This document shows, one piece after another, positions 26,395-33,895 of a stretch of 64,000 nucleotides of DNA. Location: NCBI GenBank assembly GCA_900469955.1, contig UBYX01000012.1:177478-241477 (forward strand). The letters run 5' to 3'. Below the pieces are notes generated by a model. The model did not search any database. It saw only the letters and a list, made by a program, of their open reading frames with translations, and was not told where the DNA came from. This DNA is from Hyphomicrobiales bacterium. GTDB taxonomy: Bacteria > Pseudomonadota > Alphaproteobacteria > Rhizobiales > Rhizobiaceae. The position numbers and the translations under genes are program-made. The first letter of the stretch is position 1. The number at the start of each line of letters is the position of its first letter.

Positions 26395-26457
26395 ACCCGG
26401 TCTTTTTAGCCACTTATTTAACGTGGCTGCAAGCCGACCGGCCAAATCACCACGGGA
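26395..26457 (-). ncRNA. SAM-II riboswitch (metA motif)
   Basis: The minus-strand leader reads CGTGG-TGATTTGGCCG, then GGCTTGCAG-CCACG, then TTAAATAAGTGGCTAAAAAG, which is the SAM-II pattern known from alphaproteobacterial metA/metZ leaders. The P1 stem is CGTGG (26454-26450) with CCACG (26426-26422). It binds S-adenosylmethionine and lowers metZ expression. It ends about 50 bases upstream of the metZ start. Confidence 0.9.
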
Positions 26458-26540
26458 TAAGAGTGGCATAGCGCCGTGTCCCGCTTGCGTCAATGGCCGG
26501 CATTTGGTTTTGTCGCCTTGAAAACTTTAAGAGAGACAGG

Positions 26541-27632
26541 ATGGCTCGCGAAACAGGAATTCTGGCGGACCGCGCAATCGCGGCGCTTTTCGACAGTGGA
26601 CGGCTGATCTCGGAGCGCGAGCTCGACCGGGACCAGATCCAGCCGGCGAGCCTCGACCTGCGCCTGGGCGCCAAGGCTTTTCGCGTCCGCGCCAGCTTCA
26701 TGCCCGGTCCGACGAGCCTTGTTTCCGACAAGCTCGATCGCCTCAAGCTGCATGTCATCGATCTGTCGGAAGGCGCGGTTCTGGAAACCGGTTGCGTCTA
26801 CATCGTGCCGCTGATGGAACGGCTCGACCTGCCGGCCACAATGTCGGCCTCGGCCAATCCGAAAAGCTCGACCGGCCGCCTCGACATCTTCACCCGAGTG
26901 ATCACCGACTACGCCCAGGAATTCGACAAGATCCCGACCGGCTATTCCGGTCCGCTCTATCTCGAGATTTCGCCTCGCACCTTTCCGATTGTCGTTCGCC
27001 GCGGCTCGCGCCTGTCGCAGATCCGGTTCCGGGTGGGCAATGCTCTCTTGAGCGAGCCGGAATTGCTGCAGCTCCACAAGGACGAGATACTCGTAGCTGC
27101 GAGCAACCCGAACGTCTCAGGCGGCGGCATCGCTCTTTCGATCGATCTCTCCGGCGACCAGGAAGGGCTGATCGGTTATCGCGGCAAACATCACACGGCT
27201 GTCGTCGACGTCGACAAGAAAGCCCAGCACGACGTCTTCGACTTTTGGGAGCCGCTCTATAGCCGCGGCCGCAACGAACTCATTCTCGATCCGGACGAAT
27301 TCTATATCCTCGTCTCGCGCGAGGCGGTTCATGTGCCGCCGCTCTATGCGGCCGAGATGACGCCCTTTGATCCGCTCGTGGGTGAATTCCGCGTCCATTA
27401 TGCAGGCTTCTTCGATCCCGGTTTCGGCCACGAAGCCGCAGGCGGCCGCGGCAGTCGCGCGGTGCTCGAGGTTCGCAGCCATGAGGTGCCCTTCATCCTG
27501 GAGGACGGCCAGATCGTCGGGCGGCTGGTCTACGAGCACATGCAGGAAAAGCCGGAAGGTCTTTATGGAACGGGTATGGGATCCAACTATCAGGCGCAGG
27601 GCCTGAAGCTCTCGAAGCATTTTCGCGCCTGA
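26541..27632 (+). CDS. dcd: 2'-deoxycytidine 5'-triphosphate deaminase, long two-domain type
   Basis: A 363-residue protein, about twice the length of enteric Dcd (193). The N-terminal half shows the dUTPase/Dcd trimer fold: QIQPASLDLRLG (residues 34-45), the SANPKSSTGRLDIFTRVITD motif III-like block, and GPLYLEISPRTFPI. The second half has a repeat of the fold with DEFYILVSREAVHVPP and EVPFILEDGQIVGRLVYE. This long form is standard in alphaproteobacteria and deaminates dCTP to dUTP for dTMP supply. The ATG at 26541 has AGAGACAGG upstream. It diverges from metZ. Confidence 0.9.
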   Translation: MARETGILADRAIAALFDSGRLISERELDRDQIQPASLDLRLGAKAFRVRASFMPGPTSLVSDKLDRLKLHVIDLSEGAVLETGCVYIVPLMERLDLPATMSASANPKSSTGRLDIFTRVITDYAQEFDKIPTGYSGPLYLEISPRTFPIVVRRGSRLSQIRFRVGNALLSEPELLQLHKDEILVAASNPNVSGGGIALSIDLSGDQEGLIGYRGKHHTAVVDVDKKAQHDVFDFWEPLYSRGRNELILDPDEFYILVSREAVHVPPLYAAEMTPFDPLVGEFRVHYAGFFDPGFGHEAAGGRGSRAVLEVRSHEVPFILEDGQIVGRLVYEHMQEKPEGLYGTGMGSNYQAQGLKLSKHFRA

Positions 27633-27740
27633 GCGACAAGGCGCCGCTTGACAGCCGGCCTCATCTGTTGAAAGTCTCGGCTTGTCCTTTTGCGCATGCA
27701 GTTGCCCTAAACCGGTCTCGCTCGGGGCCGCATGCGAAAA

Positions 27741-27814
27741 GCGGGTGTAGCTCAATGGTAGAGCAGCAGCTTCCCAAGCTGAATACGAGGGTTCGATTCC
27801 CTTCACCCGCTCCA
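27741..27814 (+). tRNA. tRNA-Gly (anticodon CCC)
   Basis: Acceptor GCGGGTG pairs with CACCCGC, D-stem GCTC/GAGC, anticodon stem GCAGC/GCTGA (one mismatch) with loop TTCCCAA (anticodon CCC, codon GGG), T-arm GAGGG-TTCGATT-CCCTT, discriminator T, encoded CCA at 27812-27814. Confidence 0.97.
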
Positions 27815-28185
27815 GCTACCCTCCAGTGATGTCCATTTCAGCTGCAGGTCGGAAATCGTGGCGGCTGGAGCAGGTCCGCAAATTGCTTCAGAGCTGCCGG
27901 ATATGGCCCGGATTGAGCAGGATCTGCTCCAGAGGCGGCAATAGATTTTCAAGCGGATCCTCAAATATCCCGGATCCGGTAACGGGCTGGTCGGATGTGT
28001 GTTATGATCGAGTTCCGGAGGTGAGGAGGCGGCGGACCTACCCGATGATCTTCAAGCTCGCAGATCGGCATCTTCCGGAGTTTGAGTTCGATCCTACGTG
28101 GTTGGCGCAGACTGATCTCGGCTTTTGGACCGCATCTCGTGACCGGGCCATGCTTGTATAACTCTCCAGGGGAAGGAACGCGAGC
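27815..28185. other. Intergenic region after tRNA-Gly
   Basis: This 371-base stretch has no convincing gene. An open frame at 27826-28161 has no ribosome-binding site and no recognisable fold. A 38-codon frame inside it, from 28045, starts behind a purine-rich stretch that lies too far away. It marks the boundary between the core genes and the stress-related cluster. Confidence 0.5.
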
Positions 28186-28419
28186 ATGGACATATCCATT
28201 GTCAAAGGACATCTGGAGCAGGCACAGCAACACATTGCGCTAGGAGAGCGGTGCATATCGAGGCAATACGCGATCATCGCCGACCTCAAGAAGCATGGAG
28301 CAGATACTGCCCAGGCAGAACGGCTTCTGGCAAACTTCGAAGAACTTCAAGATCTTGCTCACCTCAGTAGGATCGAATTAGAACTTGTCGAAGTGGAATC
28401 GAAGCGGCGGCGCCCGTGA
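28186..28419 (+). CDS. Small helical protein of unknown function, rhizobial family
   Basis: A 77-residue protein, entirely helical and rich in Gln, His, Glu and Leu (HLEQAQQHIALGERCISRQY, then a second helix with LLANFEELQDLAH). Similar short proteins of the pattern HLxxAxxHxxxGExxIxRQ...LLxxFE are frequent in rhizobia, often beside stress-response genes; no function is known to me. The ATG at 28186 is preceded by GGGGAAGGAA, a good ribosome-binding site. It is convergent with the CheB-receiver fusion gene. Confidence 0.7.
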   Translation: MDISIVKGHLEQAQQHIALGERCISRQYAIIADLKKHGADTAQAERLLANFEELQDLAHLSRIELELVEVESKRRRP

Positions 28420-28443
28420 CGGCATGCCGGTCGAGTGAATATG

Positions 28444-29667
28444 CTAGCGAAATCCAGTTGAAACTCTGAGAGCTTCCACAACCGCGCCGGCATCTACGGG
28501 CTTCTCGCAGCACCTCACCGACACGAATCTCGCCGGCAAGGCGGAGGCGTCGTAACCGGTTGTGAAGACGAAAGGAACATCGCGTTCGATAAGTAAATCA
28601 GCCACGGGGTAAGCAAGTTCCCCGCCAAGATTAACGTCCAGCACTGCAGCATCGATCGTTTTTGCAGCTTCGAGCAGTTCAAATGCTCGTCGAACGGATT
28701 GTGCAGGTCCTATCACGATCGCACCGCGATATTCCGCGCCCCGCGCCTCGTAGAGTTCCGCGACAGCGTGGCGACCTGTTTCCCGTGCATCCCGTGCCAT
28801 GCGTTCCACCAGGGTCACACGTTCCTCCATAACCCGCATGGCGACCCTGATAGCCTCATCGACCTCATCGATCTGCGCCGCCAGCGCGTCGGCAGTGTAG
28901 GCATGGCCGATCTGGCACCGGTATCGCAAAGGCCGCGAATCGCGAATTTCGGAGAGAACGCCGTGACAGGCGGGGCATGTTATAGCGCTCGGACTGGCAA
29001 TTTTTTGAAGGCCGGCGCTTCCCAACCTCCCACCCGCTGCGATCTCCACCTCAAGGCGCAGGTTCTCGGAGGGGGTATGGGATCCGCTTGCATCGGAGCC
29101 GGCTATTTTCGCGATCAGGCTTCCGAGGTCGGCCGCCGGCGTTACATAGTCGACCTCCACGGTCTCAAGCGCTGCCAGCGGCATCTGGCCCGCCTCGGCG
29201 TCGAGCGGGTGTTGCACCACGGTGGTCCCGCCGCAGGACTTGATCGAGTGCAAGCCTGCCGCACCGTCGTTGAGCATGCCTGTCAGCACAATGCCAACTA
29301 CGCGGGGTCCGAATGAGAGAGCTGCGGAGCGGAACATCGGATCGATGGACGGCCGCACCATGTTTTCGCGAGGGCCTGTGCCGAACTTTATCGTATTCCC
29401 TATGAGCAGCAGATGGCGGTCGGGTGCCGCGACATAAATATGCCCTTGCTGAATCGGCTGCCCGTCCAGAGCCTGCGTTAGAGGAAGCTTTGCCTTGGCC
29501 GCAAGCAGCTCTGTAAGTAAGCCGGGAGAATTTGATGGAATGTGGGTGCTGATGAAGACGCTTGCGGGAAGGTTTTCAGGCAGGTCGGCTACCAGCGCTC
29601 TGAGGACAGCTCCGCTACCAGTCGATCCGCCGACTGCGATAATGTCCTTGGTGGCGCCCGGACGCAT
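28444..29667 (-). CDS. CheB-type methylesterase fused to a truncated FATGUY receiver domain
   Basis: A 407-residue protein. Residues 1-190 are a CheB methylesterase domain with the catalytic triad in place: Ser15 (GGSTGSG), His42 (STHIPS) and Asp134 (GMLNDGA). A Cys/His segment (CPAC at 231-234, RCQIGHAY at 250-257) and a helical part to about 313 follow. From residue 315 (GAIVIGPAQSV) the sequence is the latter part of a response-regulator receiver with phosphoacceptor Asp344 (AVLDVNLGG), FTTGYD (368-373) and Lys389 (CEKP). The receiver's first strand and acidic pair are missing. No N-terminal receiver of classical CheB is present. The start has AAAGG upstream and a GGAAC-N16-TGTT promoter. 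Confidence 0.8.
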   Translation of the reverse strand: MRPGATKDIIAVGGSTGSGAVLRALVADLPENLPASVFISTHIPSNSPGLLTELLAAKAKLPLTQALDGQPIQQGHIYVAAPDRHLLLIGNTIKFGTGPRENMVRPSIDPMFRSAALSFGPRVVGIVLTGMLNDGAAGLHSIKSCGGTTVVQHPLDAEAGQMPLAALETVEVDYVTPAADLGSLIAKIAGSDASGSHTPSENLRLEVEIAAGGRLGSAGLQKIASPSAITCPACHGVLSEIRDSRPLRYRCQIGHAYTADALAAQIDEVDEAIRVAMRVMEERVTLVERMARDARETGRHAVAELYEARGAEYRGAIVIGPAQSVRRAFELLEAAKTIDAAVLDVNLGGELAYPVADLLIERDVPFVFTTGYDASALPARFVSVRCCEKPVDAGAVVEALRVSTGFR

Positions 29668-29693
29668 TCTGGTGGCCTTTCGTGATCAGGCTC

Positions 29694-29718
29694 AACAGCG
29701 AGATGCCCCAATTGTTCC
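29694..29718 (-). promoter_or_regulatory. EcfG-type promoter of the CheB-receiver fusion gene
   Basis: Minus strand: GGAAC (29718-29714), 16 bases, TGTT (29697-29694). It has one mismatch to CGTT, and the same -10 word as the divergent promoter at 29830. The predicted leader is about 20 bases. Confidence 0.6.
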
Positions 29719-29829
29719 ATCCATATCGTCGGGGAGGTCAAGTAACCCGATCAGCAACGCCCGAGAAGGACAAGGTGCATTCCTTCGATCGGTCACTGCA
29801 CTATAGGTGACTGTTTAACTTCCGACGCA

Positions 29830-29854
29830 GGAACGAAATTGGCGGGTGGATGTT
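29830..29854 (+). promoter_or_regulatory. EcfG-type promoter of the ECF sigma gene
   Basis: GGAAC at 29830-29834, 16 bases, TGTT at 29851-29854. The sigma gene starts at 29883. This suggests autoactivation or activation by another EcfG-group sigma factor. Confidence 0.6.
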
Positions 29855-29882
29855 TTTCCTCTTGGAGAGCAGGAGGGAAGCG

Positions 29883-30386
29883 ATGCAAAGCGGTTCTGTC
29901 AAAGATCGTATGCAGGTCGAAGTGATTCAACTTCTGCCGGTGCTTCGAAAGTTCGCCCGCCGCTTCCATACGTCCCCTTATGATGTCGATGATCTGGTCC
30001 AGGACACGGTGGTGAAAGCTCTGGCGAATGCCGACAAATTCAAGGAAGGAACACGTCTGAAGTCATGGATGTTTACGATTATGCGTAACAGCTTCTGCAC
30101 CAGGTTTGGGCTGGCGAAACGGGAGCACGTCGGCTTTGAAGACGACGCCGCAGGGAATACGGCCGTTGCCGGCACACAGGAATGGGCCGTGCGGTGGCAC
30201 GAACTCGAGGACGCCGTGGCGAAGCTTCCAGAATACTACCGGGTTCCTTTGACGCTCATCTTCATCGATGGCGTCAGCTACGAAACGGCGGCAGAACTTT
30301 GCAAATGCCCGGTAGGAACGGTCAAAAGCCGCGTTAACCGGGCGCGCCGGGAGCTTGCAAGACAGCTCGACACGGTCGACGACTAG
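29883..30386 (+). CDS. ECF sigma factor, EcfG/RpoE-like
   Basis: A 167-residue sigma factor with region 2 (LRKFARRFHTSPYDVDDLVQ, then KALANADKF and GTRLKSWMFTIMRNSFCTRF) and region 4 (LPEYYRVPLTLIFIDGVSYE, then CPVGTVKSRVNRARRELA). The GT.LK.W.FTI.RN segment is characteristic of the EcfG (ECF15-like) group, which drives the general stress response under PhyR/NepR control. No phyR or nepR gene is in the window, so this may be a second EcfG-like paralog. The ATG at 29883 follows AGGAGGGAAGCG. It faces away from the CheB-receiver gene and towards a receiver gene that converges on it. Confidence 0.88.
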   Translation: MQSGSVKDRMQVEVIQLLPVLRKFARRFHTSPYDVDDLVQDTVVKALANADKFKEGTRLKSWMFTIMRNSFCTRFGLAKREHVGFEDDAAGNTAVAGTQEWAVRWHELEDAVAKLPEYYRVPLTLIFIDGVSYETAAELCKCPVGTVKSRVNRARRELARQLDTVDD

Positions 30387-30778
30387 TTGAGTTCATTAAG
30401 ATGCGTTCCTGGGCCGAACAGAGCTCGGGCGATTTTCTCCAGCGCGGTTGGTTTTTCGTAAAGCGCAAAGCCCGTGTATTTTACCGGGATGAACGATGGA
30501 TCATACCCTGTCGCAAATACAAAGGGTATGTCGCGCCCCTCGAGCTCGTCGGCGACCGGAAACACGAACTCGTCTCCTAGATGAATATCCAGGATTGCCG
30601 CGTCGACCTTCTGCTGATGAATCAAGCTGAGCGCCTGACGAGCACCTGCAGCAGGACCTATGACGATAGCACCGAGATCTTCCAGCTTTCGACGGGTTTC
30701 ATCGGCCAGAAAATATTCGTCTTCGACAATCAGGATGCGCTTGCCGGCGAACTGTTTGCTATAGTTCGTATGTTCCAC
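30383..30778 (-). CDS. Single-domain response regulator, FATGUY type
   Basis: A 131-residue stand-alone receiver. It has the acidic pair in LIVEDEYFLADE, phosphoacceptor Asp in AAILDIHLGDEFVFP, FVFATGYDPSF (the FATGxY motif) and the conserved Lys in LYEKP. FATGUY receivers without output domain take part in alphaproteobacterial general-stress signalling (SdrG in Sphingomonas). GTG at 30778 with AAAGG upstream is preferred to an in-frame TTG at 30793. Its stop overlaps the end of the sigma gene by four bases, convergently. No DNA-binding part is present, so it must act through a partner. Confidence 0.85.
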   Translation of the reverse strand: MEHTNYSKQFAGKRILIVEDEYFLADETRRKLEDLGAIVIGPAAGARQALSLIHQQKVDAAILDIHLGDEFVFPVADELEGRDIPFVFATGYDPSFIPVKYTGFALYEKPTALEKIARALFGPGTHLNELN

Positions 30779-30841
30779 TTGAATACCTTTCAAGAACAGG
30801 AACGGGAGCTTGAGGCAATAGTTGTCTGATAGAAATGCCGG

Positions 30842-31213
30842 TCACCGTCGTGCCGGCAGACCTGCAAGTGCGACGAGCAGTTTTTCTTCATTGCATGGTT
30901 TGTTGAAGCAGGGGATCGCGCTGAAAGCTTCCGGCATCGAGTCGCACTCGTAGCCAGTCACGATGACAAAGGGAACGTGAGATTCAATGAGCTTTTCGGC
31001 CACCGGGTAAGCCATCGTTCCGCGCAGGTTGACGTCTATGACCGCTCCGTCAAGTTCGAGGTTATGCTCGGTGATGAGCTTTAACGCTCCATCAATATTT
31101 GAGACCGGTCCTGCGACTTCGGCGCGGGCGTCTTCCAACGCCATCACCAGACTGGAAGCAGCAAGATATTCGTCTTCCACGACCAGATAAAGCCGTCCTG
31201 CCAACCTCTGCAT
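30842..31213 (-). CDS. Single-domain response regulator, FATGUY-like
   Basis: A 123-residue receiver with acidic pair VVEDEYLAAS, phosphoacceptor Asp in GAVIDVNLRGTMAYP, a FVIVTGYECDSM variant of the FATGUY motif and Lys in FNKPC. It has no output domain. It closely parallels the receiver at 30383 and the partial receiver at the end of the CheB fusion, so the three probably arose by duplication. GGAGG lies 8 bases before the ATG at 31213, which decides the start. It is on the same strand as the receiver at 30383, 63 bases upstream of it. Confidence 0.82.
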   Translation of the reverse strand: MQRLAGRLYLVVEDEYLAASSLVMALEDARAEVAGPVSNIDGALKLITEHNLELDGAVIDVNLRGTMAYPVAEKLIESHVPFVIVTGYECDSMPEAFSAIPCFNKPCNEEKLLVALAGLPARR

Positions 31214-31514
31214 CCATTTCACCTCCACATTGAGGACGCAAACTGCTGAAGAGTCCGAAAGTTGCGCCGTGTTTTTTATTGCTGCACAGGATGCGATGCG
31301 TCAAATGGCAACCCGTCGGATGGTGATGGGATGGGAGCGTCCGCTTCTGCGTGACGACCGGGTTCATGATCCGCACGGGAGAGCTTTATCCGGCAGCAAC
31401 AACCCGCTGATGGGAACCGCTCGGCGACGTTCACTCGCCAAAGGGGGAGGTCTTACTGTCTGGCTGGGGATTTCGTCGCCAACTCGAGTATTGGATGAGA
31501 GCGGGGTAATGGCT
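31214..31514. other. Intergenic region, nothing recognised
   Basis: A 301-base gap. An open frame at 31230-31616 on the plus strand runs into the end of the next gene, has no ribosome-binding site and an unstructured, shadow-like composition. I see no repeat, RNA fold or promoter motif that I would defend. Confidence 0.4.
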
Positions 31515-32471
31515 TCAGCCCTTGGAGATATGCTCCAGGCGCCGCACCTCCTGTACTGGGGTGCCAGCCGTTGGCGCAACCGCTTCGGATGTTCGCCTGA
31601 GCAGGGTTTTGACTAATCGCTCGGAGAAGCCTCCCACGAATCCGAAGGTCGCAGCAATCTCCCAATTCTGCGCCATCGGCGACGAAGGTGGGATTTCTGC
31701 GGCAAAAACGGAGCCGCCGACTAGCGTTTTACCCAAAAGGAGCAACATGATTCCACCGATCACGCCGATGCAAACGCGAATGCCACTCATCCAGTAGTTC
31801 ATATTCGACTGCTGGCAGGGTTTCATTTCGAATGCCTCGACCCGCGTGATGATTGAAAATGCTGCCCCAAGTGCACCGAATATACTCGCGGTGCAGTAAC
31901 TGGCCATAAGTTCATCTGGGCGATATAGCGCCAGAAAGAGCGTTACCAGTGCGATCCATCCCGAAGCGGCGACCAGGCACGTAACAACGTAACGAATAGT
32001 ATTGTCATTGGTTGAGCGCCTTACCGCCATTGTCAGAGCCGCAGCGGCAATTGCTTTCGCAGCCTCAACTTTGTTCTCCATCGTAAGCATCAGAGCCTGC
32101 GCCACATTGTGGTCGAAAAGCAGTCCTTCCGGTACCTGCTTACGTAGCCAAGAGCCGCGATGTCCGGTCTGGTGCGCGTCACGGCGCATTTGGCTGGTGA
32201 AAACGCGGAGTTCACAAAGCTCGGGTGCTATCTGGTTAAATGCAGCGCGCTGCTGTGCCGCTAGTTCCTCACAGTCGGAGAAATGCACATACACTCCTCT
32301 CTCCGAACGATAGACTGCGTAATCCGATCCGCACCACAGGACTTCAAGGATGCGATGTCCGAGCTTGTCGGTCGCGCCAGGAGTAATGTTTCTGAGAGGA
32401 AATGGACCACAATGCGCTCCGGCGCTGGAGTCGTCTGCGTTTGGAGCAAGCTCCAGTACATTGGCGTTCAT
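31515..32471 (-). CDS. Uncharacterised four-helix membrane protein
   Basis: A 318-residue protein that I do not recognise. Residues 1-150 are soluble and Cys/His-containing (VLWCGSDYAVYRSERGVYVH; SDCEELAAQQRAAF). Then come membrane segments at about 167-190 (CLVAASGWIALVTLFLALY), 195-215, 238-258 (VCIGVIGGIMLLLLG) and 282-300 (IAATFGFVGGFSERLVKTLL). The last segment, GFVGGFSERLV, resembles the C-terminal helix of small membrane proteins found beside bacterial sensors, but that is weak. The ATG at 32471 has AGGGTG upstream. It sits in the stress-related cluster. Confidence 0.6.
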   Translation of the reverse strand: MNANVLELAPNADDSSAGAHCGPFPLRNITPGATDKLGHRILEVLWCGSDYAVYRSERGVYVHFSDCEELAAQQRAAFNQIAPELCELRVFTSQMRRDAHQTGHRGSWLRKQVPEGLLFDHNVAQALMLTMENKVEAAKAIAAAALTMAVRRSTNDNTIRYVVTCLVAASGWIALVTLFLALYRPDELMASYCTASIFGALGAAFSIITRVEAFEMKPCQQSNMNYWMSGIRVCIGVIGGIMLLLLGKTLVGGSVFAAEIPPSSPMAQNWEIAATFGFVGGFSERLVKTLLRRTSEAVAPTAGTPVQEVRRLEHISKG

Positions 32472-32586
32472 AACCGCACCCTCTGGGAAACTTGAACCAT
32501 AGATGCATAGATGCCTTGTGGTGAAAACTAACACATTGCCCCATGTCGAGCCAGAGCCGGCTGTGGCTCTGCTTCAGCTTGATCCT

Positions 32587-32856
32587 TCAGATCAGTGTGC
32601 CCCATGCCGGGTTCCACTCCAGCCCCTCGGCCAGTTCCACGTAGATCGGATGTTGCTCCGGGCCGCGGCTCTTGTTCTCGGCCATGCGAAAGGCGGCTTC
32701 CGGCTCCATCTCCTCGCCGGGGAAGATCATGTCGTCTTCCGAAGGTTCGGCAACCTTGCGGATGAAGCCGCGGATTTGGTCGCCTGAATGGTAGAGCTTG
32801 ATGATCAGAGCGCCGGGAGCCGGATCGGTTCCGTGATAGCGGTGGTAGGTATGCAT
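32587..32856 (-). CDS. Small acidic protein of unknown function
   Basis: An 89-residue protein starting MHTYHRYHGTDPAPGALIIK, with an acidic middle (EPSEDDMIFPGEEMEPEAA) and an aromatic C-terminus (WNPAWGTLI). I recognise no domain, but the codon use is normal and a strong ribosome-binding site (GGAGG) precedes the ATG at 32856. A weaker EcfG-type promoter (32888-32913) lies upstream, in line with the neighbouring stress genes. It would be cytoplasmic; there is no signal or membrane segment. Confidence 0.6.
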   Translation of the reverse strand: MHTYHRYHGTDPAPGALIIKLYHSGDQIRGFIRKVAEPSEDDMIFPGEEMEPEAAFRMAENKSRGPEQHPIYVELAEGLEWNPAWGTLI

Positions 32857-32887
32857 CTCGCGCCTCCATTGTCAGAGTCACCTATCT

Positions 32888-32913
32888 GACGTTCGGAGGC
32901 TCAGGAATGTTCC
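32888..32913 (-). promoter_or_regulatory. Weak EcfG-type promoter (GGAAC-N17-CGTC)
   Basis: Minus strand: GGAAC at 32913-32909, 17 bases, CGTC at 32891-32888. It has one mismatch in the -10. It lies about 30 bases upstream of the small gene starting at 32856. Confidence 0.4.
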
Positions 32914-32922
32914 CCACAGATC

Positions 32923-33792
32923 TCAGAAAAGCGACCGTATCTTCTGCAGCACATGTCTGCGGATGCGATAGTTCGTCTTCCCGCGGGCATCTCGCCAGGC
33001 CATCTTGAATATCTTCCGGCGCGTGTTCCAGGAAAGAGGTGGAAGCTTGTCGACGACGCGGTAGCATCCGACCGCGTAAAGCCAGCGCTGCTGGATCTTG
33101 TGGGTGATGGATTTCGCCGCGTAGAGTTGTTCGGATTCCGAGCCGCGGAAAAAGATATACATCGGCCCGTCCACCCAGACGATCAGGTCACGCATGATGA
33201 ATTCCGCAACGGCATAGGAGGCTGCGCACCACGGACCGCCGAGAGCCGGCCATCTCTCCAGCAGGATCTCCGCGCCGCCTGCCGACCTGTAGACGCCGTA
33301 GAACCATTCGGAGGGAAATCTCAGGCCGCGCGGCACCTTGCCTTGCGACGCATTCTCCTGAAAATTGAATATGTTCGGCTCCGGTCTCATTATTTGCGTC
33401 TTGTCCGCGTCGATCCGTTCCGACGATCCGACGGCCAGCAGTTTGTCCGGATTTTGCTCCAGCGCATGGAGCAGCGCGGACAGGTAATCGCTCGTCGACA
33501 GATCGTCGCAGGCCCGCAGGCAGAAATATTCCCCCTTCTCGGCGCCGAGCTTGATGCAGAAGATGAAGTTGTCGATCACGCCGAGATGGCGTTCCTGTTG
33601 GATGACCTCGAACCGACTGTCTTGGGCGCAGAATTCACGGGCGATCTCCAGTGTCGCGTCCGTGGATTTGTTGTCGACGATGATCGCGCGAAAATCCGAG
33701 AAGTCCTGGCCAGCGATGCATTGCAGACTTTTGCGCATCGTCTGGGCGCCATTGTAGATCGGGAAGACGACGACGAGCTTCGCTTTTTCCAT
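32923..33792 (-). CDS. Glycosyltransferase family 2
   Basis: A 289-residue GT-A fold enzyme. It opens with LVVVFPIYNGAQTMRKSLQC, has IIVDNKSTDATLEIA (nucleotide-binding Asp) and the DDLS metal site in CLRACDDLSTSDYL (about residue 95). The C-terminal part (FFRGSESEQLYAAKSITHK) is less conserved. It transfers a sugar from a nucleotide sugar to an unknown acceptor, presumably for a surface polysaccharide. AAGGACAAC precedes the ATG. It follows the larger, frameshifted glycosyltransferase on the same strand by about 100 bases. Confidence 0.88.
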   Translation of the reverse strand: MEKAKLVVVFPIYNGAQTMRKSLQCIAGQDFSDFRAIIVDNKSTDATLEIAREFCAQDSRFEVIQQERHLGVIDNFIFCIKLGAEKGEYFCLRACDDLSTSDYLSALLHALEQNPDKLLAVGSSERIDADKTQIMRPEPNIFNFQENASQGKVPRGLRFPSEWFYGVYRSAGGAEILLERWPALGGPWCAASYAVAEFIMRDLIVWVDGPMYIFFRGSESEQLYAAKSITHKIQQRWLYAVGCYRVVDKLPPLSWNTRRKIFKMAWRDARGKTNYRIRRHVLQKIRSLF

Positions 33793-33895
33793 GTTGTCCT
33801 TATCCTCGGCGGCCAGGCGCAGCGCTGCGCATATATCACGCCCGCTGATAAGCGCAAAAGGCAGGCGGCAGTAGGGCGAATTGGGGCCGAGGACG

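Noticed and set aside
27826..28161. 111-codon open frame after tRNA-Gly
   Set aside because: No ribosome-binding site, odd composition, no family pattern; a shorter internal frame is not convincing either.
31381..31450. GGAAC...CGTT pair on the plus strand near 31418 as an EcfG promoter
   Set aside because: The spacing between the two words is only about 10 bases and no gene follows.
31230..31616. 128-codon open frame in the stress cluster
   Set aside because: It overlaps the next gene antisense, has no ribosome-binding site and no protein-like pattern.
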